From Desulfarculaceae bacterium (GTDB lineage Bacteria > Desulfobacterota > Desulfarculia > Desulfarculales > Desulfarculaceae): a stretch of DNA of 64,000 nt. This document shows positions 52,150-61,185 of this stretch, one piece after another. The stretch covers positions 105,556 through 169,555 of the forward strand of contig JAIPDO010000001.1 of the NCBI GenBank assembly GCA_021737645.1. Reading direction: 5' to 3'. The notes under the pieces were generated by a model. The model did not search any database. It saw only the letters and a program-made list of their open reading frames with translations, and was not told the origin of the DNA. Every line of letters begins with the position of its first letter. Position 1 is the first letter of the stretch. The position numbers and the translations under genes were made by a program.

Positions 52150-52881
52150 TCAGGCTATGGTTCCTTGTTGGCCCGGCCACAGGGCGTGGCAGGGAACGAT
52201 AAGATCAATCTCGCCGGACTGGGCCATGCCCTTGACCCGGTTCACCGTGTCCCAAGCCGTGAAGGCGTCGCTGTGCACCCCGGGGCACACCGCCGGACCG
52301 GCGTTGGGGAAATTCTTCTCGTTGCAGCAAAAGCCGGTAATCAGCACCTTGCCGCTGTCCGCCGTATCCACGATCACCGACTGGCCGCCGGGGGTGTGGC
52401 CGGGGGTGGGGATCACCTTTATGCCCGGAGCTATCTCCGCCTCGCCCTCCAAGGCTACCAGTTCCATGCCCTCCAGAAAATCGGGGTCGTAGCGGTGGTC
52501 CAGGGGATGGGGGCCCTGCATGAACTCGATCTCGCCGCGTTGGGCGTAGACCTTGGCCTTGGTGCACAGGGCGTCGTTCTCGCAGTGGTCGTTGTGCAAG
52601 TGGGTGTGGATGATGATGTCGATGTCCTCTGGCTTCACTCCCAGGCGAGCCAGGCCGTCCTCGAAGTATTCGGCCTTTAGCCCAAGCTCATCCTCCAGGC
52701 CCTCGGGGATGATGAAGTCCTCCAGGCCGGTGTCGATGAGGATCTTCTGGTCCCCGCCCTCCAGGTAGAAGGCGTAGATGGGGATATGGATGGCCTGACC
52801 ATAACCGCGCATGTAGGTCATTATCCCCTGGTCCGTGGCGTTGAGCCCCACCACAATGGGATGGATTTTGTAACTGCTCAT
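52150..52881 (-). CDS. AHL-lactonase-like metallo-beta-lactamase-fold hydrolase
   Basis: 243 residues. The zinc motif HTHLHNDHCEN is at about 93-103, and TPGHTPGGQS and CHALWPGQQG supply later histidines. The segment that in AiiA-type lactonases carries the metal-bridging aspartate reads VLITGFCCNEKNF here, without Asp. Related enzymes open acyl-homoserine lactones or other lactones. Activity is uncertain given that change. It follows the CoA-disulfide reductase-like gene by 10 bp. Confidence 0.82.
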   Translation of the reverse strand: MSSYKIHPIVVGLNATDQGIMTYMRGYGQAIHIPIYAFYLEGGDQKILIDTGLEDFIIPEGLEDELGLKAEYFEDGLARLGVKPEDIDIIIHTHLHNDHCENDALCTKAKVYAQRGEIEFMQGPHPLDHRYDPDFLEGMELVALEGEAEIAPGIKVIPTPGHTPGGQSVIVDTADSGKVLITGFCCNEKNFPNAGPAVCPGVHSDAFTAWDTVNRVKGMAQSGEIDLIVPCHALWPGQQGTIA

Positions 52882-52891
52882 GGCCCCCGCC

Positions 52892-54631
52892 CTACTCTTC
52901 TTGGTCCTTGACCGGCAAAATGGGCTCGCCCCACTTCTTTACCGCAGCCACCCCGCCGGAGAGATTGTAGGTGTTGTGTATGCCTGCGGCGTCCAGCATC
53001 ACCTGGCCCTCATAGGAGCGCACCCCGGAGTTGCACACCAGCACCACGTCCTTGTCCTTAGGCACCTCGTCCAGGCGCTGGGTCAGGGTCTCCTGAGGCA
53101 GGTGGCACCACTGGGGCGCCAAGCACTCCAAAAAGGGCTTGGCATTGTCGATGGCCCGCATGTCCAAGAACACGGTGTTGCCGCCGACGCCCTCGGCCAG
53201 GCGGCGGCTGAACTCCTGGGGAGACATGGGCCGCAGCTTGCCGGCCAGCATGTTCTCGCAGGTGTTGGCCGCCGCGTTGAGCACGTCCACCGCCGCGCCC
53301 AGAGGCGGGCTGTAGGCCAACTCCAAATTGCTGATGTCTTCCAGCACCGCGCCCTTGGCCAGCAGCCCGGCCACGGCGTTGACCCGTCCCACCACCGCGT
53401 CGCCGTTTTCGCCCAGGGCGGTGAGGCCCAGCACCCGTTTGGTTCCCTGTTCCACCACCAGCTTCAAATACATCAGCTTGTTGTCCGGGTGGAAGTGGGC
53501 CCGGTCGGCCTGCACCACCAGGGGGGCCACGCATTCCAGGCCCTCCTGCTCGGCCTGGGTCTGGTTGAGCCCGGTGCGGGCCAGGGACAGGCCGAACAGC
53601 TTGATGCAGAAGCTACCCACCGCGCCGGAGAAGGTGGCCCGGCCGCCGCACACGTTGGTGGCGATTACCCTGCCCATGCGGTTGGCCAGGGACCCGGCGG
53701 GGATGTACATGGGCTTGCCGGTGATGATGTTGGTCAGGCTCACGCAGTCGCCCCCGGCGTAGACGTCCGGGTCGCTGGTCTGCATGGATTGGTTGACCTT
53801 GATGCCGCCGTTTGACTCAAGCTCCAGGCCCGCCTCTTGGGCCAGGCCGCTGTTGGGGCGGTAACCGGTGGCCAGGATTACCTGCTCCACCTCATACTCC
53901 ACCCCGTCGGCCTTGATGGCCCGCACCTTGCCCTCGTCGTCACCCAAGATGGCTTCCACTTTGGCTGACAGGTGCAAGTTCATGCCCTCTTGGTCGGCCA
54001 GGTGGCACTCCATCATGCGCACCATCTCCGCGTCGCCCACGCCGGGCAATATCTGAGGAGCCATCTCAAAGATGTGCACCTCCACGCCCCACAGGTCGGC
54101 CAGGGCCTCGGCCATCTCCAGGCCGGTCGCTCCGGCCCCGATCACCGCGGCAGCGCCCACCTGGCCCTGGGCCACCGCGTTCTTGATGGCCTCAGCGTGA
54201 TGCAGGTCGGCCACCGGCACCACGCCTTTAAGATCCACGCCGGGGATGGGTGGCACGAAAGGCTGGCTGCCGGTGGCGATGACCAGCTTGTCATAGGCTA
54301 GTTCGCGCTCCTGGCCCGTGGCCAGGTCCTTGGCCTTGACCGTCTTGTTGGCGCGGTCTATGGCCACCGCCTCGGTGCCCACGAGCACATCCATGCCCTT
54401 GGCGCCCTTGAAAAAGGCGGGGTTGCGCTCCATGTGGAAGCTGGTGGAAGTGAGTCCCTTGAGGTCGGCCACGTCTCCGGAAACATAGAAAGGTATTCCG
54501 CAGCCGCCATAGGAAATATAGGTGTCCCGGTCAAGCATGGTGACCGAGGAATCGGGCAAGAGGCGCTTGATGCGGCAACCGGCCTTGGGGCCGGCGGCCA
54601 CGGCACCGATGATAACAACGTTAAGGCTCAC
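52892..54631 (-). CDS. CoA-disulfide reductase-like flavoprotein fused to rhodanese
   Basis: 579 residues from GTG 54631 (AGGGAG six bases upstream). The FAD site is VVIIGAVAAGPKAGCRIKRL, the redox cysteine lies in YISYGGCGIPFYVSG, and the NADH site is AAVIGAGATGLEMAEALADL. Residues about 475-575 are a rhodanese domain with active loop CNSGVRS. Such fusions (CoADR-RHD, NADH-dependent persulfide reductase) reduce CoA disulfide or persulfides. The first glycine motif reads GAVAAG rather than GGVAAG, which is common in the family. Confidence 0.9.
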   Translation of the reverse strand: MSLNVVIIGAVAAGPKAGCRIKRLLPDSSVTMLDRDTYISYGGCGIPFYVSGDVADLKGLTSTSFHMERNPAFFKGAKGMDVLVGTEAVAIDRANKTVKAKDLATGQERELAYDKLVIATGSQPFVPPIPGVDLKGVVPVADLHHAEAIKNAVAQGQVGAAAVIGAGATGLEMAEALADLWGVEVHIFEMAPQILPGVGDAEMVRMMECHLADQEGMNLHLSAKVEAILGDDEGKVRAIKADGVEYEVEQVILATGYRPNSGLAQEAGLELESNGGIKVNQSMQTSDPDVYAGGDCVSLTNIITGKPMYIPAGSLANRMGRVIATNVCGGRATFSGAVGSFCIKLFGLSLARTGLNQTQAEQEGLECVAPLVVQADRAHFHPDNKLMYLKLVVEQGTKRVLGLTALGENGDAVVGRVNAVAGLLAKGAVLEDISNLELAYSPPLGAAVDVLNAAANTCENMLAGKLRPMSPQEFSRRLAEGVGGNTVFLDMRAIDNAKPFLECLAPQWCHLPQETLTQRLDEVPKDKDVVLVCNSGVRSYEGQVMLDAAGIHNTYNLSGGVAAVKKWGEPILPVKDQEE

Positions 54632-54682
54632 GATGGCTCCCTGTGCGTTTAACTGGATGGATAGGGCCAAAGGCCACGTATG

Positions 54683-54712
54683 ACCATACCCTTGGTCCCC
54701 TTGACGGTGCAA
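54683..54712 (-). promoter_or_regulatory. Possible promoter for the flavoprotein/lactonase pair
   Basis: Minus strand TTGCAC (54712-54707), 18 bp, TATGGT (54688-54683), in the 122-bp gap after DUF190. Both hexamers are moderate. Confidence 0.3.
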
Positions 54713-54753
54713 GCCTTGTGTAGCTGTTTTGTATCCGCAGGGCAGGCAGAGAT

Positions 54754-55095
54754 TTAGCTGCCGTTGTTGTGGCGGTAGGCGATGACCCGGGCCTTTTCCA
54801 GGGTGATGAGCCCCTCGTGGATCACTCCGTCCAGCCAGGGCAAAAAGGCCTGTATCTTTTCGGTTGCGTCCACTATCTCCACCACCACCGGCAGGCCCTC
54901 GCTGAGCCTGAGCACCTTGGTGGTGTGCACCCGGCTGTTGGCCCCGAAGCCCAGGATGCCCCGGTAAACCGTGGCCCCGGCCAGGCCGTCCTCCCGGGCC
55001 TTTTCCACGATCAGCTCGTAGAGCAGACGGCCCTCGTACTTGTCGCCCTCGCCTATGAAAACCCTGAGCAGCTCGGCCTCGTGCGGCAGGTTCAT
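54754..55095 (-). CDS. DUF190 (PII-like) protein
   Basis: 113 residues. LLRVFIGEGDKYEGRLLYEL, ATVYRGILGFGANSRVHT and LPVVVEIVDATEKI are typical of DUF190, a ferredoxin-fold family related to PII signalling proteins. It is often encoded next to crcB, as here (15-bp gap), which suggests a regulatory role on the fluoride channel. That role is inferred. Confidence 0.9.
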   Translation of the reverse strand: MNLPHEAELLRVFIGEGDKYEGRLLYELIVEKAREDGLAGATVYRGILGFGANSRVHTTKVLRLSEGLPVVVEIVDATEKIQAFLPWLDGVIHEGLITLEKARVIAYRHNNGS

Positions 55096-55110
55096 ACCCG
55101 ACCTTCCTCT

Positions 55111-55485
55111 CTAAAGAGCCCTGGCCAGGGCCCAACCGGCGAACACCGCCACCAGGCCCAGCAGGTTTTGCAGAAGCAGATTGCCCGCGGCCAGGGCCCA
55201 CTGGGAGTTGCGCAGCAACTCGCCGGTCTCAAACATAAAGGTGGAAAAGGTGGTGAAGGCTCCCATGAAACCGACCAGCACGATGATGCGCGCCTCGGCG
55301 CTGATCATGGAGCGCTCCTGGGCCAGGGCCCAAACCAGGCCGAAAAGAAAGCTGCCCAGGAGGTTTACGGCGATGGTGCCCCAGGGAAAGGGCCAGGGAA
55401 CCAGGCGGTGCACCAGCCCGCCCAGGCCGTAGCGGGCCAGGGTTCCCAGAGACCCGGCCAGGGCTATCAACAGAAGTTTGCTCAA
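55111..55485 (-). CDS. crcB: Fluoride channel CrcB/Fluc
   Basis: 124 residues with four membrane helices. WGTIAVNLLGSFLFG lines the pore, and GFMGAFTTFSTFMFE carries the conserved Phe/Thr track. Dimeric Fluc exports fluoride. The start is TTG 55485 with a poor ribosome site. The 55 bases above it contain no recognisable fluoride riboswitch. Confidence 0.93.
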   Translation of the reverse strand: MSKLLLIALAGSLGTLARYGLGGLVHRLVPWPFPWGTIAVNLLGSFLFGLVWALAQERSMISAEARIIVLVGFMGAFTTFSTFMFETGELLRNSQWALAAGNLLLQNLLGLVAVFAGWALARAL

Positions 55486-55540
55486 GGCTTAAGCTCGCCC
55501 TTTCGAAGCGGACGCCGGGCCAGCGCCCCGGCTCTTGGGT

Positions 55541-56614
55541 TTAATTCAGCAGCGGAAGGTCGTTTTGGCTTATCTCCACCCGGTTGCGCCCCGCGTCCTT
55601 GGCTATGTACAGAGCCCGGTCGGCCTGGCTCAAGAGCCGGTTGTGATCCGGGTTTTGATCCTGGGAAGGATCGTACACCGCCCCGCCTATGCTCACCGTA
55701 ACCATCACCGGCCCCGCCGAAGTGGCACAGGGCTCCTCCATGGCTTGACGAATCCGTTGAGCCAGGGTGTAGAGCCCGCTCCAGTCGGCCTCCGGGGCCA
55801 CCACCGTGAACTCCTCGCCACCGTAACGGGCCACCAGGTCGCTACGCCGGGCCTCCTGCTGCACCCGCCGCGAAAACTCCTTGAGCACCTCGTCGCCCAC
55901 CAGATGGCCATAGCGGTCGTTGACCAGCTTAAAACGGTCCAAGTCGGCGAACAGCAATCCCAGGGGCGCCCCGCTGCGACGGCTGCGGGAAAGCTCCCTT
56001 TGTAGCATCTCCACGAACACGCGGTGGTTGAAAAGGCCGGTCAGAGGGTCGCGGTGGGCCAAAGAGCTCAGATTGTTCAAGGTGCGGGTCAGGGCTAGGG
56101 TGTTGCGCACCCTGAGCGCCATCTCTTCGGGGAAGAACGGCTTGCGCACGAAATCCATGGCTCCCGCGGTGAGGCAGGAGACCACTCCCTGCATCTCGTC
56201 CAGGGAACTCAGGATCATCACTGGATGACGGCGCAGGTCTCCCCGGCCGGCCAGCATTTTGAGCACCCCCAATCCGTCCAACACCGGCATGACCAAGTCG
56301 CACAAGAGCAGCTCGATCTCCGGGTGGCGGTCCAAGACCCTGAGGCCCTCCAGCCCGTTTTTGGCGGTGAGCACCGAGTGCCCCTTGTTTTCCAGTAGGG
56401 AAATCAGGTCTTCCCGGGCGGTTTTGCTGTCGTCGATGACCAACAGCCGTCCGGGCGGCTGGCGCACCTGGCTGGTTTGCCGAGACCCCTTTTTGCCGGG
56501 CAGCAAATCATCCAAGGCCGCCGGATCGTCCCAACCGGTGTCCCATGCCTTGCCCTGACTCGCAATGGTGAGTCCGGGAAGGCGAATAATATTTTGTTTG
56601 CGTGGAGTTACCAC
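55541..56614 (-). CDS. Response regulator with GGDEF diguanylate cyclase domain
   Basis: About 357 residues from GTG 56614 (AGGGGG upstream). The REC domain has [13 protein letters not shown] (Asp 61-62) and phosphoacceptor Asp106 in [13 protein letters not shown]. The GGDEF domain has active site RYGGEEF (265-269) and, five residues before it, the RxxD inhibitory site (RRSD). It should make cyclic-di-GMP when phosphorylated and be product-inhibited. The open frame runs to 56704, but that lies at the predicted transcription start. No cognate kinase is nearby. Confidence 0.9.
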   Translation of the reverse strand: MVTPRKQNIIRLPGLTIASQGKAWDTGWDDPAALDDLLPGKKGSRQTSQVRQPPGRLLVIDDSKTAREDLISLLENKGHSVLTAKNGLEGLRVLDRHPEIELLLCDLVMPVLDGLGVLKMLAGRGDLRRHPVMILSSLDEMQGVVSCLTAGAMDFVRKPFFPEEMALRVRNTLALTRTLNNLSSLAHRDPLTGLFNHRVFVEMLQRELSRSRRSGAPLGLLFADLDRFKLVNDRYGHLVGDEVLKEFSRRVQQEARRSDLVARYGGEEFTVVAPEADWSGLYTLAQRIRQAMEEPCATSAGPVMVTVSIGGAVYDPSQDQNPDHNRLLSQADRALYIAKDAGRNRVEISQNDLPLLN

Positions 56615-56712
56615 GGGCGCAACCCCCCTGGCGCCAGACAAAGGACTGTCCTTTCCGGCCAGACATGGGCCTCGGAATCGGAGGTGTAATTTTATGGGGC
56701 ACAAATTTATTT

Positions 56713-56741
56713 ATATTAGCCGCCTCGGTCGGAGCAGTCAA
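56713..56741 (-). promoter_or_regulatory. Promoter for the GGDEF gene
   Basis: Minus strand TTGACT (56741-56736), 17 bp, TAATAT (56718-56713). Transcription near 56706 gives a leader of about 90 bases to GTG 56614. That leader holds an inverted repeat AAAGGA/TCCTTT (56641-56655). Confidence 0.6.
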
Positions 56742-56804
56742 CGGCCTATTGCGGGGCGTCTCAGCGGAGGGCTTAAAAGGGATTTTTACCGTAACCAAGC
56801 CAGC

Positions 56805-56833
56805 TTGACACACCGGCACCCCTGGGATAAATT
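56805..56833 (+). promoter_or_regulatory. Promoter for the aminotransferase/hom operon
   Basis: Consensus TTGACA (56805-56810), 17 bp, TAAATT (56828-56833), giving a leader of about 73 bases. With the opposing promoter it accounts for the 298-bp divergent gap 56615-56912. I see no other feature there. Confidence 0.6.
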
Positions 56834-56912
56834 CCATAATTCAGCCGCAGTTAGCCCTTTTGGGCCGTCTGACGGCGAGAGTGGCCTTCACTTTTTCACA
56901 TGGACACCAGGT

Positions 56913-58091
56913 ATGCAAGAGTTTCGCCGGATGAAGCGACTGCCGCCTTACGTTTTCGCGGTGGTCAATGAGCTCAAGATGGAAGCCCGCCGACGCGGCG
57001 AGGATATCATTGACTTGGGGATGGGCAACCCCGACCTGCCCACCCCTGATCACGTAGTGGAGAAGCTGGTGGAAGCGGCCCGTAAGGGCGTCAACCACCG
57101 CTACTCGGCTTCCAAGGGCATCACTAAGCTGCGCAACGCTATCTGCGGATGGTACGAACGCCGCTACGGCGTAACTCTGGACCCTGACACCGAGGCCGTG
57201 ACCACCATCGGGGCCAAGGAGGGCCTGAGCCACCTGATTTTGGCCACCATCAGCCCCGGCGACGTGGTGCTGGTCCCCAGCCCCACCTACCCCATTCACC
57301 CCTACAGCGTGGTGATTGCCGGTGGTGATCTGCGCTCGGTGCCTCTGCTGCCCGGCCGCGACTTCTTCGAGGATCTGCTGACGGCCTTCCGTCAGACCTG
57401 GCCGCAGCCCAAGATGCTGATCATCAGCTTCCCCCACAACCCCACCTGCACGGTTGTGGACCTGGAGTTCATGCAAAAGATCGTTGATTTCTGCCGCAAG
57501 CATGAAATCTGGATCGTGCACGACTTCGCCTACGCCGACCTGACCTTCGACGGCTACGAGGCCCCCTCCATCCTCCAAGTTCCCGGAGCCAAGGACATCG
57601 CCGTGGAGTTGTTCTCCATGTCAAAGTCCTACTCCATGGCCGGATGGCGCCTGGGCTACTGCGTGGGCAACCCGGAGCTGATCAACGCCCTGACCCGCAT
57701 CAAGAGCTATCTGGACTACGGCGTGTTCCAGCCCATTCAAATCGCGGGCATCATCGCCCTGAACGAGGATCAGTCCTGCGTGGGCGAGATCGTGGACGTG
57801 TACAAGGCGCGGCGCGACACTCTGGTAAACGGCCTCAACCGGGTGGGCTGGGACGTTGAGAGCCCCAAGGCCACCATGTTCCTTTGGGCCAAGATTCCCG
57901 AGCGCTGGGCCCATATGGGCTCGGTGGAGTTCAGCAAGCTCTTGATCAACGAAGCCAAGGTGGCGGTCAGCCCCGGCTTGGGCTTTGGCGAGTACGGCGA
58001 TGACTTCGTGCGTTTCGCCCTGGTGGAGAACGAACAGCGCATCAACCAGGCCATCCGCGGCTTGCGGCGCTTCTTCCAAAACGGGGAGTAA
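56913..58091 (+). CDS. alaC: Alanine/LL-DAP-type pyridoxal aminotransferase
   Basis: 392 residues from ATG 56913 ([20 protein letters not shown]), the conserved N-terminus of this subfamily. The upstream open frame is non-coding. [31 protein letters not shown] and the PLP lysine in [15 protein letters not shown] are visible. Class I aminotransferases of this type make alanine from pyruvate and glutamate. Some relatives act in lysine or methionine routes. It precedes hom by seven bases, an order shared with other sulfate reducers. Confidence 0.87.
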   Translation: MQEFRRMKRLPPYVFAVVNELKMEARRRGEDIIDLGMGNPDLPTPDHVVEKLVEAARKGVNHRYSASKGITKLRNAICGWYERRYGVTLDPDTEAVTTIGAKEGLSHLILATISPGDVVLVPSPTYPIHPYSVVIAGGDLRSVPLLPGRDFFEDLLTAFRQTWPQPKMLIISFPHNPTCTVVDLEFMQKIVDFCRKHEIWIVHDFAYADLTFDGYEAPSILQVPGAKDIAVELFSMSKSYSMAGWRLGYCVGNPELINALTRIKSYLDYGVFQPIQIAGIIALNEDQSCVGEIVDVYKARRDTLVNGLNRVGWDVESPKATMFLWAKIPERWAHMGSVEFSKLLINEAKVAVSPGLGFGEYGDDFVRFALVENEQRINQAIRGLRRFFQNGE

Positions 58092-58098
58092 GGCGGCC

Positions 58099-59403
58099 AT
58101 GGGGGACAAGGTTGTCAAAGTAGGCCTGCTGGGTCTGGGAACCGTGGGCGGCGGGGTGGCCCGTTTGCTCATGGAAAAACGCGAGCAGCTCTCGGCCTAC
58201 CTGGGCGTGGAGTTGGAATTGGCCAGGGCAGTGGATCTGGAGCCCTCCCGGGCGGCGGATCTGGGCCTGGAGCCCGGCGTGTACTCCAGCGACGCCTGGT
58301 CGGTCTTGGAAGACCGGGACATCGACATCGTGGTGGAAACCGTGGGCGGGCTGGAACCGGCCAGGGCCATGGTGCTCACCGCCATCAACAAGGGCAAGGG
58401 GGTGGTCACCGCCAACAAGGCCCTGTTGGCCAGCCACGGGGTGGAGATATTCCACGCCGCCCGCCAGCGCCAAGTGGGCATCGCCTTCGAGGCCTCGGTG
58501 GGCGGAGGCATCCCTCTGGTGCGCTCTCTGCGAGACAGCCTGGCGGCCAACCGCGTCACCTCCTGCCTGGGCATATTAAACGGCACCTGCAACTTCATAC
58601 TGAGCCGCATGACCGCGGAAGGCGCGCCGTTCGGCCAGGTGCTGGCCCAGGCCCAGGCCAAAGGTTACGCCGAGGCCGACCCCACCTTTGACGTTGAGGG
58701 CACCGACACGGCCCACAAGCTGGCCATCGTGGCCAGCCTGGTCACCGGGGCCCAGCCGCGCCTGGACGACATCCCCACCGAGGGCATCACCAAGATCACC
58801 CCCCTGGATATCCAGTTCGCCGGGGAGTTCGGCTTCAAGATCAAACTCCTGGCGGTGCTCAATAACCAGGGCGGCAAGGTGGAGGCCAGGGTGCATCCGG
58901 CCCTGGTTCCCCATGACCACCTGTTAGCCTCGGTGGATGGCCCCTTCAACGCTCTGCACGTAAACGGCGACTGGGTGGGCCAGGTTCTTTTGTACGGCCA
59001 GGGCGCCGGGCGCCGCCCCACCGCCTCGGCGGTGGTGGGCGATATCCTGGAGTTGGCCCGCGACGTAGCCGCCGGGGTTCCCGGCCGGGTGCCTCCCCTG
59101 GGCACCGATGCCAAGGGAGGCCGCTTGCTGGAACTGGCTTCCCTGGATGACGCGGTGTGCCAGTATTATTGCCGCTTCGCGGCCCTGGACCAGCCCGGCG
59201 TTTTGGCCGCGGTGGCCAGGGAACTGGGCGAGTTCGGCATCAGCATCGAAAAGGTCACCCAAAAGGGCCGCCAGGAAGCCGGGCCGGTGCCCATAGTCAT
59301 GCTCACCCACGAGGCCCACGAGGCGGATATGCGCCGCGCCCTGCGGCAAATAGACGCCCTGCCCGCGATAGTGGAGCCCACCATGGTCATCCGCATGGCC
59401 TAG
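58099..59403 (+). CDS. hom: Homoserine dehydrogenase with ACT domain
   Basis: 434 residues from ATG 58099. NAD(P) site VGLLGLGTVGGGVARLLME, VVTANKALLASHG and ILNGTCNFILSRM, then YAEADPTFDVEGTDTAHKLA with the catalytic lysine-aspartate region. A C-terminal ACT domain (about 355-434; ALDQPGVLAAVARELGEFGI) is the usual site of threonine control. It reduces aspartate semialdehyde to homoserine. It lies between the aminotransferase and an apgM-like protein. Confidence 0.96.
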   Translation: MGDKVVKVGLLGLGTVGGGVARLLMEKREQLSAYLGVELELARAVDLEPSRAADLGLEPGVYSSDAWSVLEDRDIDIVVETVGGLEPARAMVLTAINKGKGVVTANKALLASHGVEIFHAARQRQVGIAFEASVGGGIPLVRSLRDSLAANRVTSCLGILNGTCNFILSRMTAEGAPFGQVLAQAQAKGYAEADPTFDVEGTDTAHKLAIVASLVTGAQPRLDDIPTEGITKITPLDIQFAGEFGFKIKLLAVLNNQGGKVEARVHPALVPHDHLLASVDGPFNALHVNGDWVGQVLLYGQGAGRRPTASAVVGDILELARDVAAGVPGRVPPLGTDAKGGRLLELASLDDAVCQYYCRFAALDQPGVLAAVARELGEFGISIEKVTQKGRQEAGPVPIVMLTHEAHEADMRRALRQIDALPAIVEPTMVIRMA

Positions 59404-59428
59404 CCCAGGGCGAAAGGACCAACACACC

Positions 59429-60625
59429 ATGAAATACCTGATCCTGGTGGGCGACGGCATGGGCGACCTGCCTCTGGCCGAGTTGGACGGGCGCACTCCC
59501 TTGCAGGCGGCGGCCACGCCCAACATGGACCGTTTGGCTCGTGAAGGCGTGCTTGGCCTCACCCAGACCATACCTCCGGGCAAGGAGCCGGGCAGCGACA
59601 CGGCCAACATGTCCCTGTTGGGCTATGACCCGGCGGTGTACCACACCGGCCGCTCGCCCATCGAGGCCGCCTCCATGGGAGTGGAACTGGGCCCCGAGGA
59701 CATCGCCTTCCGCTGCAACCTGGTCACCCTGGACCATTCGGCCGGGCAGACGGTTATGGCCGAATACGCCGCCGGGCACATCGACAGCGAAACCGCCGCC
59801 CGGCTGATCGAGTCCCTGGACCAGGGGCTGGGCCGGGCGGGCCTGCGTTTTTATCCCGGCGTGAGCTACCGCCACCTTCTGGTGTGGAAGGGCGGGCCCC
59901 TGGGCGCGGCCACGGTGCCCCCCCACGACCGCTCCGGCCAGAGCGTGGACGACGTATTGAACGGCGGCGGCGGCCTGGAATTGGTGGCCGAGTTGACCCG
60001 CCGATCCTGGCCACTGCTTCAGGCCCATCCGGCCAATGCACAACGGGTGGCCCAGGGCAACCCTCCGGCCAACTCCATCTGGCTGTGGGGCCAGGGCACC
60101 AAGCCCAGCTTCACCACCTACCAGGACCGTTTCGGCCTGGGAGGGGTGGCCATCAGCGCGGTGGACCTTATCAAGGGCCTGGGGGTGCTGGCCGGGCTTG
60201 ACCCGGTGGAGGTGGAGGGGGCCACCGGCTGGCTGGACACCAACTACGCGGGCAAGGTGGCCGCGGCCCTCAAGGGGCTGGAGCAGGGCCAGGTGGCCTA
60301 CGTGCACGTGGAGGCCCCGGACGAGGCCAGCCACGGCGGCGACCTGAAGCTCAAGATGCAGGCCATAGAGGATTTCGACCGCAACGCGGTGGGCCCGCTG
60401 ATGCAGGGCCTGGCCGAGATGGGCCCCCACCGGGTGCTTTTGGCCACCGACCACTTCACCCCCATCAGCACCCGCACCCATGGCACCCAGGCGGTGCCCT
60501 ACGTTCTGTGGGACTCACAGAACCCGCGCCAAGGCGAGGCGGGCTACAACGAAGCCGACGCGGCCCAGGGCACCCCGGAGCCCCAGGCTCACCTGTTGGT
60601 GGAGCGCTTGGTGGAGGGGTTCTGA
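59429..60625 (+). CDS. ApgM-like alkaline-phosphatase-fold protein, probable homoserine kinase
   Basis: 398 residues. MKYLILVGDGMGDLPLAELD, NMDRLAREG and PGSDTANMSLLGYDP carry the first metal-ligand Asp and the nucleophilic serine of the cofactor-independent mutase family. YVHVEAPDEASHGGD and LLATDHFTPISTRTH supply the others. TIGRFAMs lists a closely related branch as proposed homoserine kinase. The gene follows hom, no thrB is visible, and a normal gpmI exists at 40.6 kb, so homoserine kinase is likelier than phosphoglycerate mutase here. Confidence 0.8.
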   Translation: MKYLILVGDGMGDLPLAELDGRTPLQAAATPNMDRLAREGVLGLTQTIPPGKEPGSDTANMSLLGYDPAVYHTGRSPIEAASMGVELGPEDIAFRCNLVTLDHSAGQTVMAEYAAGHIDSETAARLIESLDQGLGRAGLRFYPGVSYRHLLVWKGGPLGAATVPPHDRSGQSVDDVLNGGGGLELVAELTRRSWPLLQAHPANAQRVAQGNPPANSIWLWGQGTKPSFTTYQDRFGLGGVAISAVDLIKGLGVLAGLDPVEVEGATGWLDTNYAGKVAAALKGLEQGQVAYVHVEAPDEASHGGDLKLKMQAIEDFDRNAVGPLMQGLAEMGPHRVLLATDHFTPISTRTHGTQAVPYVLWDSQNPRQGEAGYNEADAAQGTPEPQAHLLVERLVEGF

Positions 60626-61038
60626 TGCACCGCAGCCATGTGCGGCCGCTGTTCGGCGACACCGACCCCATGAATGTGGTGTATTACGGCAACTATCTCA
60701 GGTTTTTCGAGTTGGGCCGGGCCGAGCTGATGCGCTCCACCGACCGCCCTTACAGCGAGCTGGCCGATGAAGGCCTGCACCTGCCGGTGACCGAGGCCGG
60801 CCTGCGCTATCACCGCCCCGCGCTGTACGATCAATTGCTCACAGTGGAAGCGTCGTTGGCCTGGATAAAACGGGCCTCCCTACGCTTTAACTATAAAATT
60901 ATGGGCCCGGGCGAGGGAGAAGAGCTTCCCCTTTTGGTCACGGGCTTCACCGTGCACGGTTGCGTGGACGAGTCAGGAAAGATTAAGCCTCTACCAGCCT
61001 GGGTGGCCCCCCTACTGAAGCCTCATCTGGAAAATTGA
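60625..61038 (+). CDS. YbgC-like 4HBT hotdog thioesterase
   Basis: 137 residues from ATG 60625, which overlaps the previous stop as TGATG. LFGDTDPMNVVYYGNYLRFFELGR contains the catalytic Asp of the 4-hydroxybenzoyl-CoA thioesterase family. The body is one hotdog fold, ending VAPLLKPHLEN. It hydrolyses short acyl-CoA or 4-HBA-type thioesters; the substrate is unknown. The tight coupling to the apgM-like gene has no obvious metabolic reason. Confidence 0.9.
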   Translation: MHRSHVRPLFGDTDPMNVVYYGNYLRFFELGRAELMRSTDRPYSELADEGLHLPVTEAGLRYHRPALYDQLLTVEASLAWIKRASLRFNYKIMGPGEGEELPLLVTGFTVHGCVDESGKIKPLPAWVAPLLKPHLEN

Positions 61039-61040
61039 CA

Positions 61041-61131
61041 CCTACCGTCTGGTAGGGCGGCCAAGGCTTGTGTTATACTTTTGCGATTCTATGAACCCAT
61101 ATACCCGTGTTGGGCGGATTTTATATATACT
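61041..61131 (+). promoter_or_regulatory. ppdK upstream region: hairpin and AT-rich promoter signals
   Basis: CCTACC/GGTAGG (61041-61056) forms a hairpin right after the thioesterase stop, without a T-run. An extended -10 TGTTATACT (61071-61079) and a second TATACT (61126-61131) follow in the AT-rich stretch. Good -35 boxes at the right distance are missing, so the exact start is open. Confidence 0.4.
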
Positions 61132-61185
61132 TCGCCTAGTTAAACGGGATTTTTTTGATGGCCTAATGGCCTAGGGAGGACGATC

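Noticed and set aside
54632..55201. N-terminal extension of the CoA-disulfide reductase-like gene to 55201
   Set aside because: The extension covers DUF190 in another frame and lacks motifs; GTG 54631 has a good ribosome site directly before the FAD motif.
55486..55540. Fluoride riboswitch ahead of crcB
   Set aside because: The conserved pseudoknot sequence elements of the crcB RNA are not visible in the 55-bp gap.
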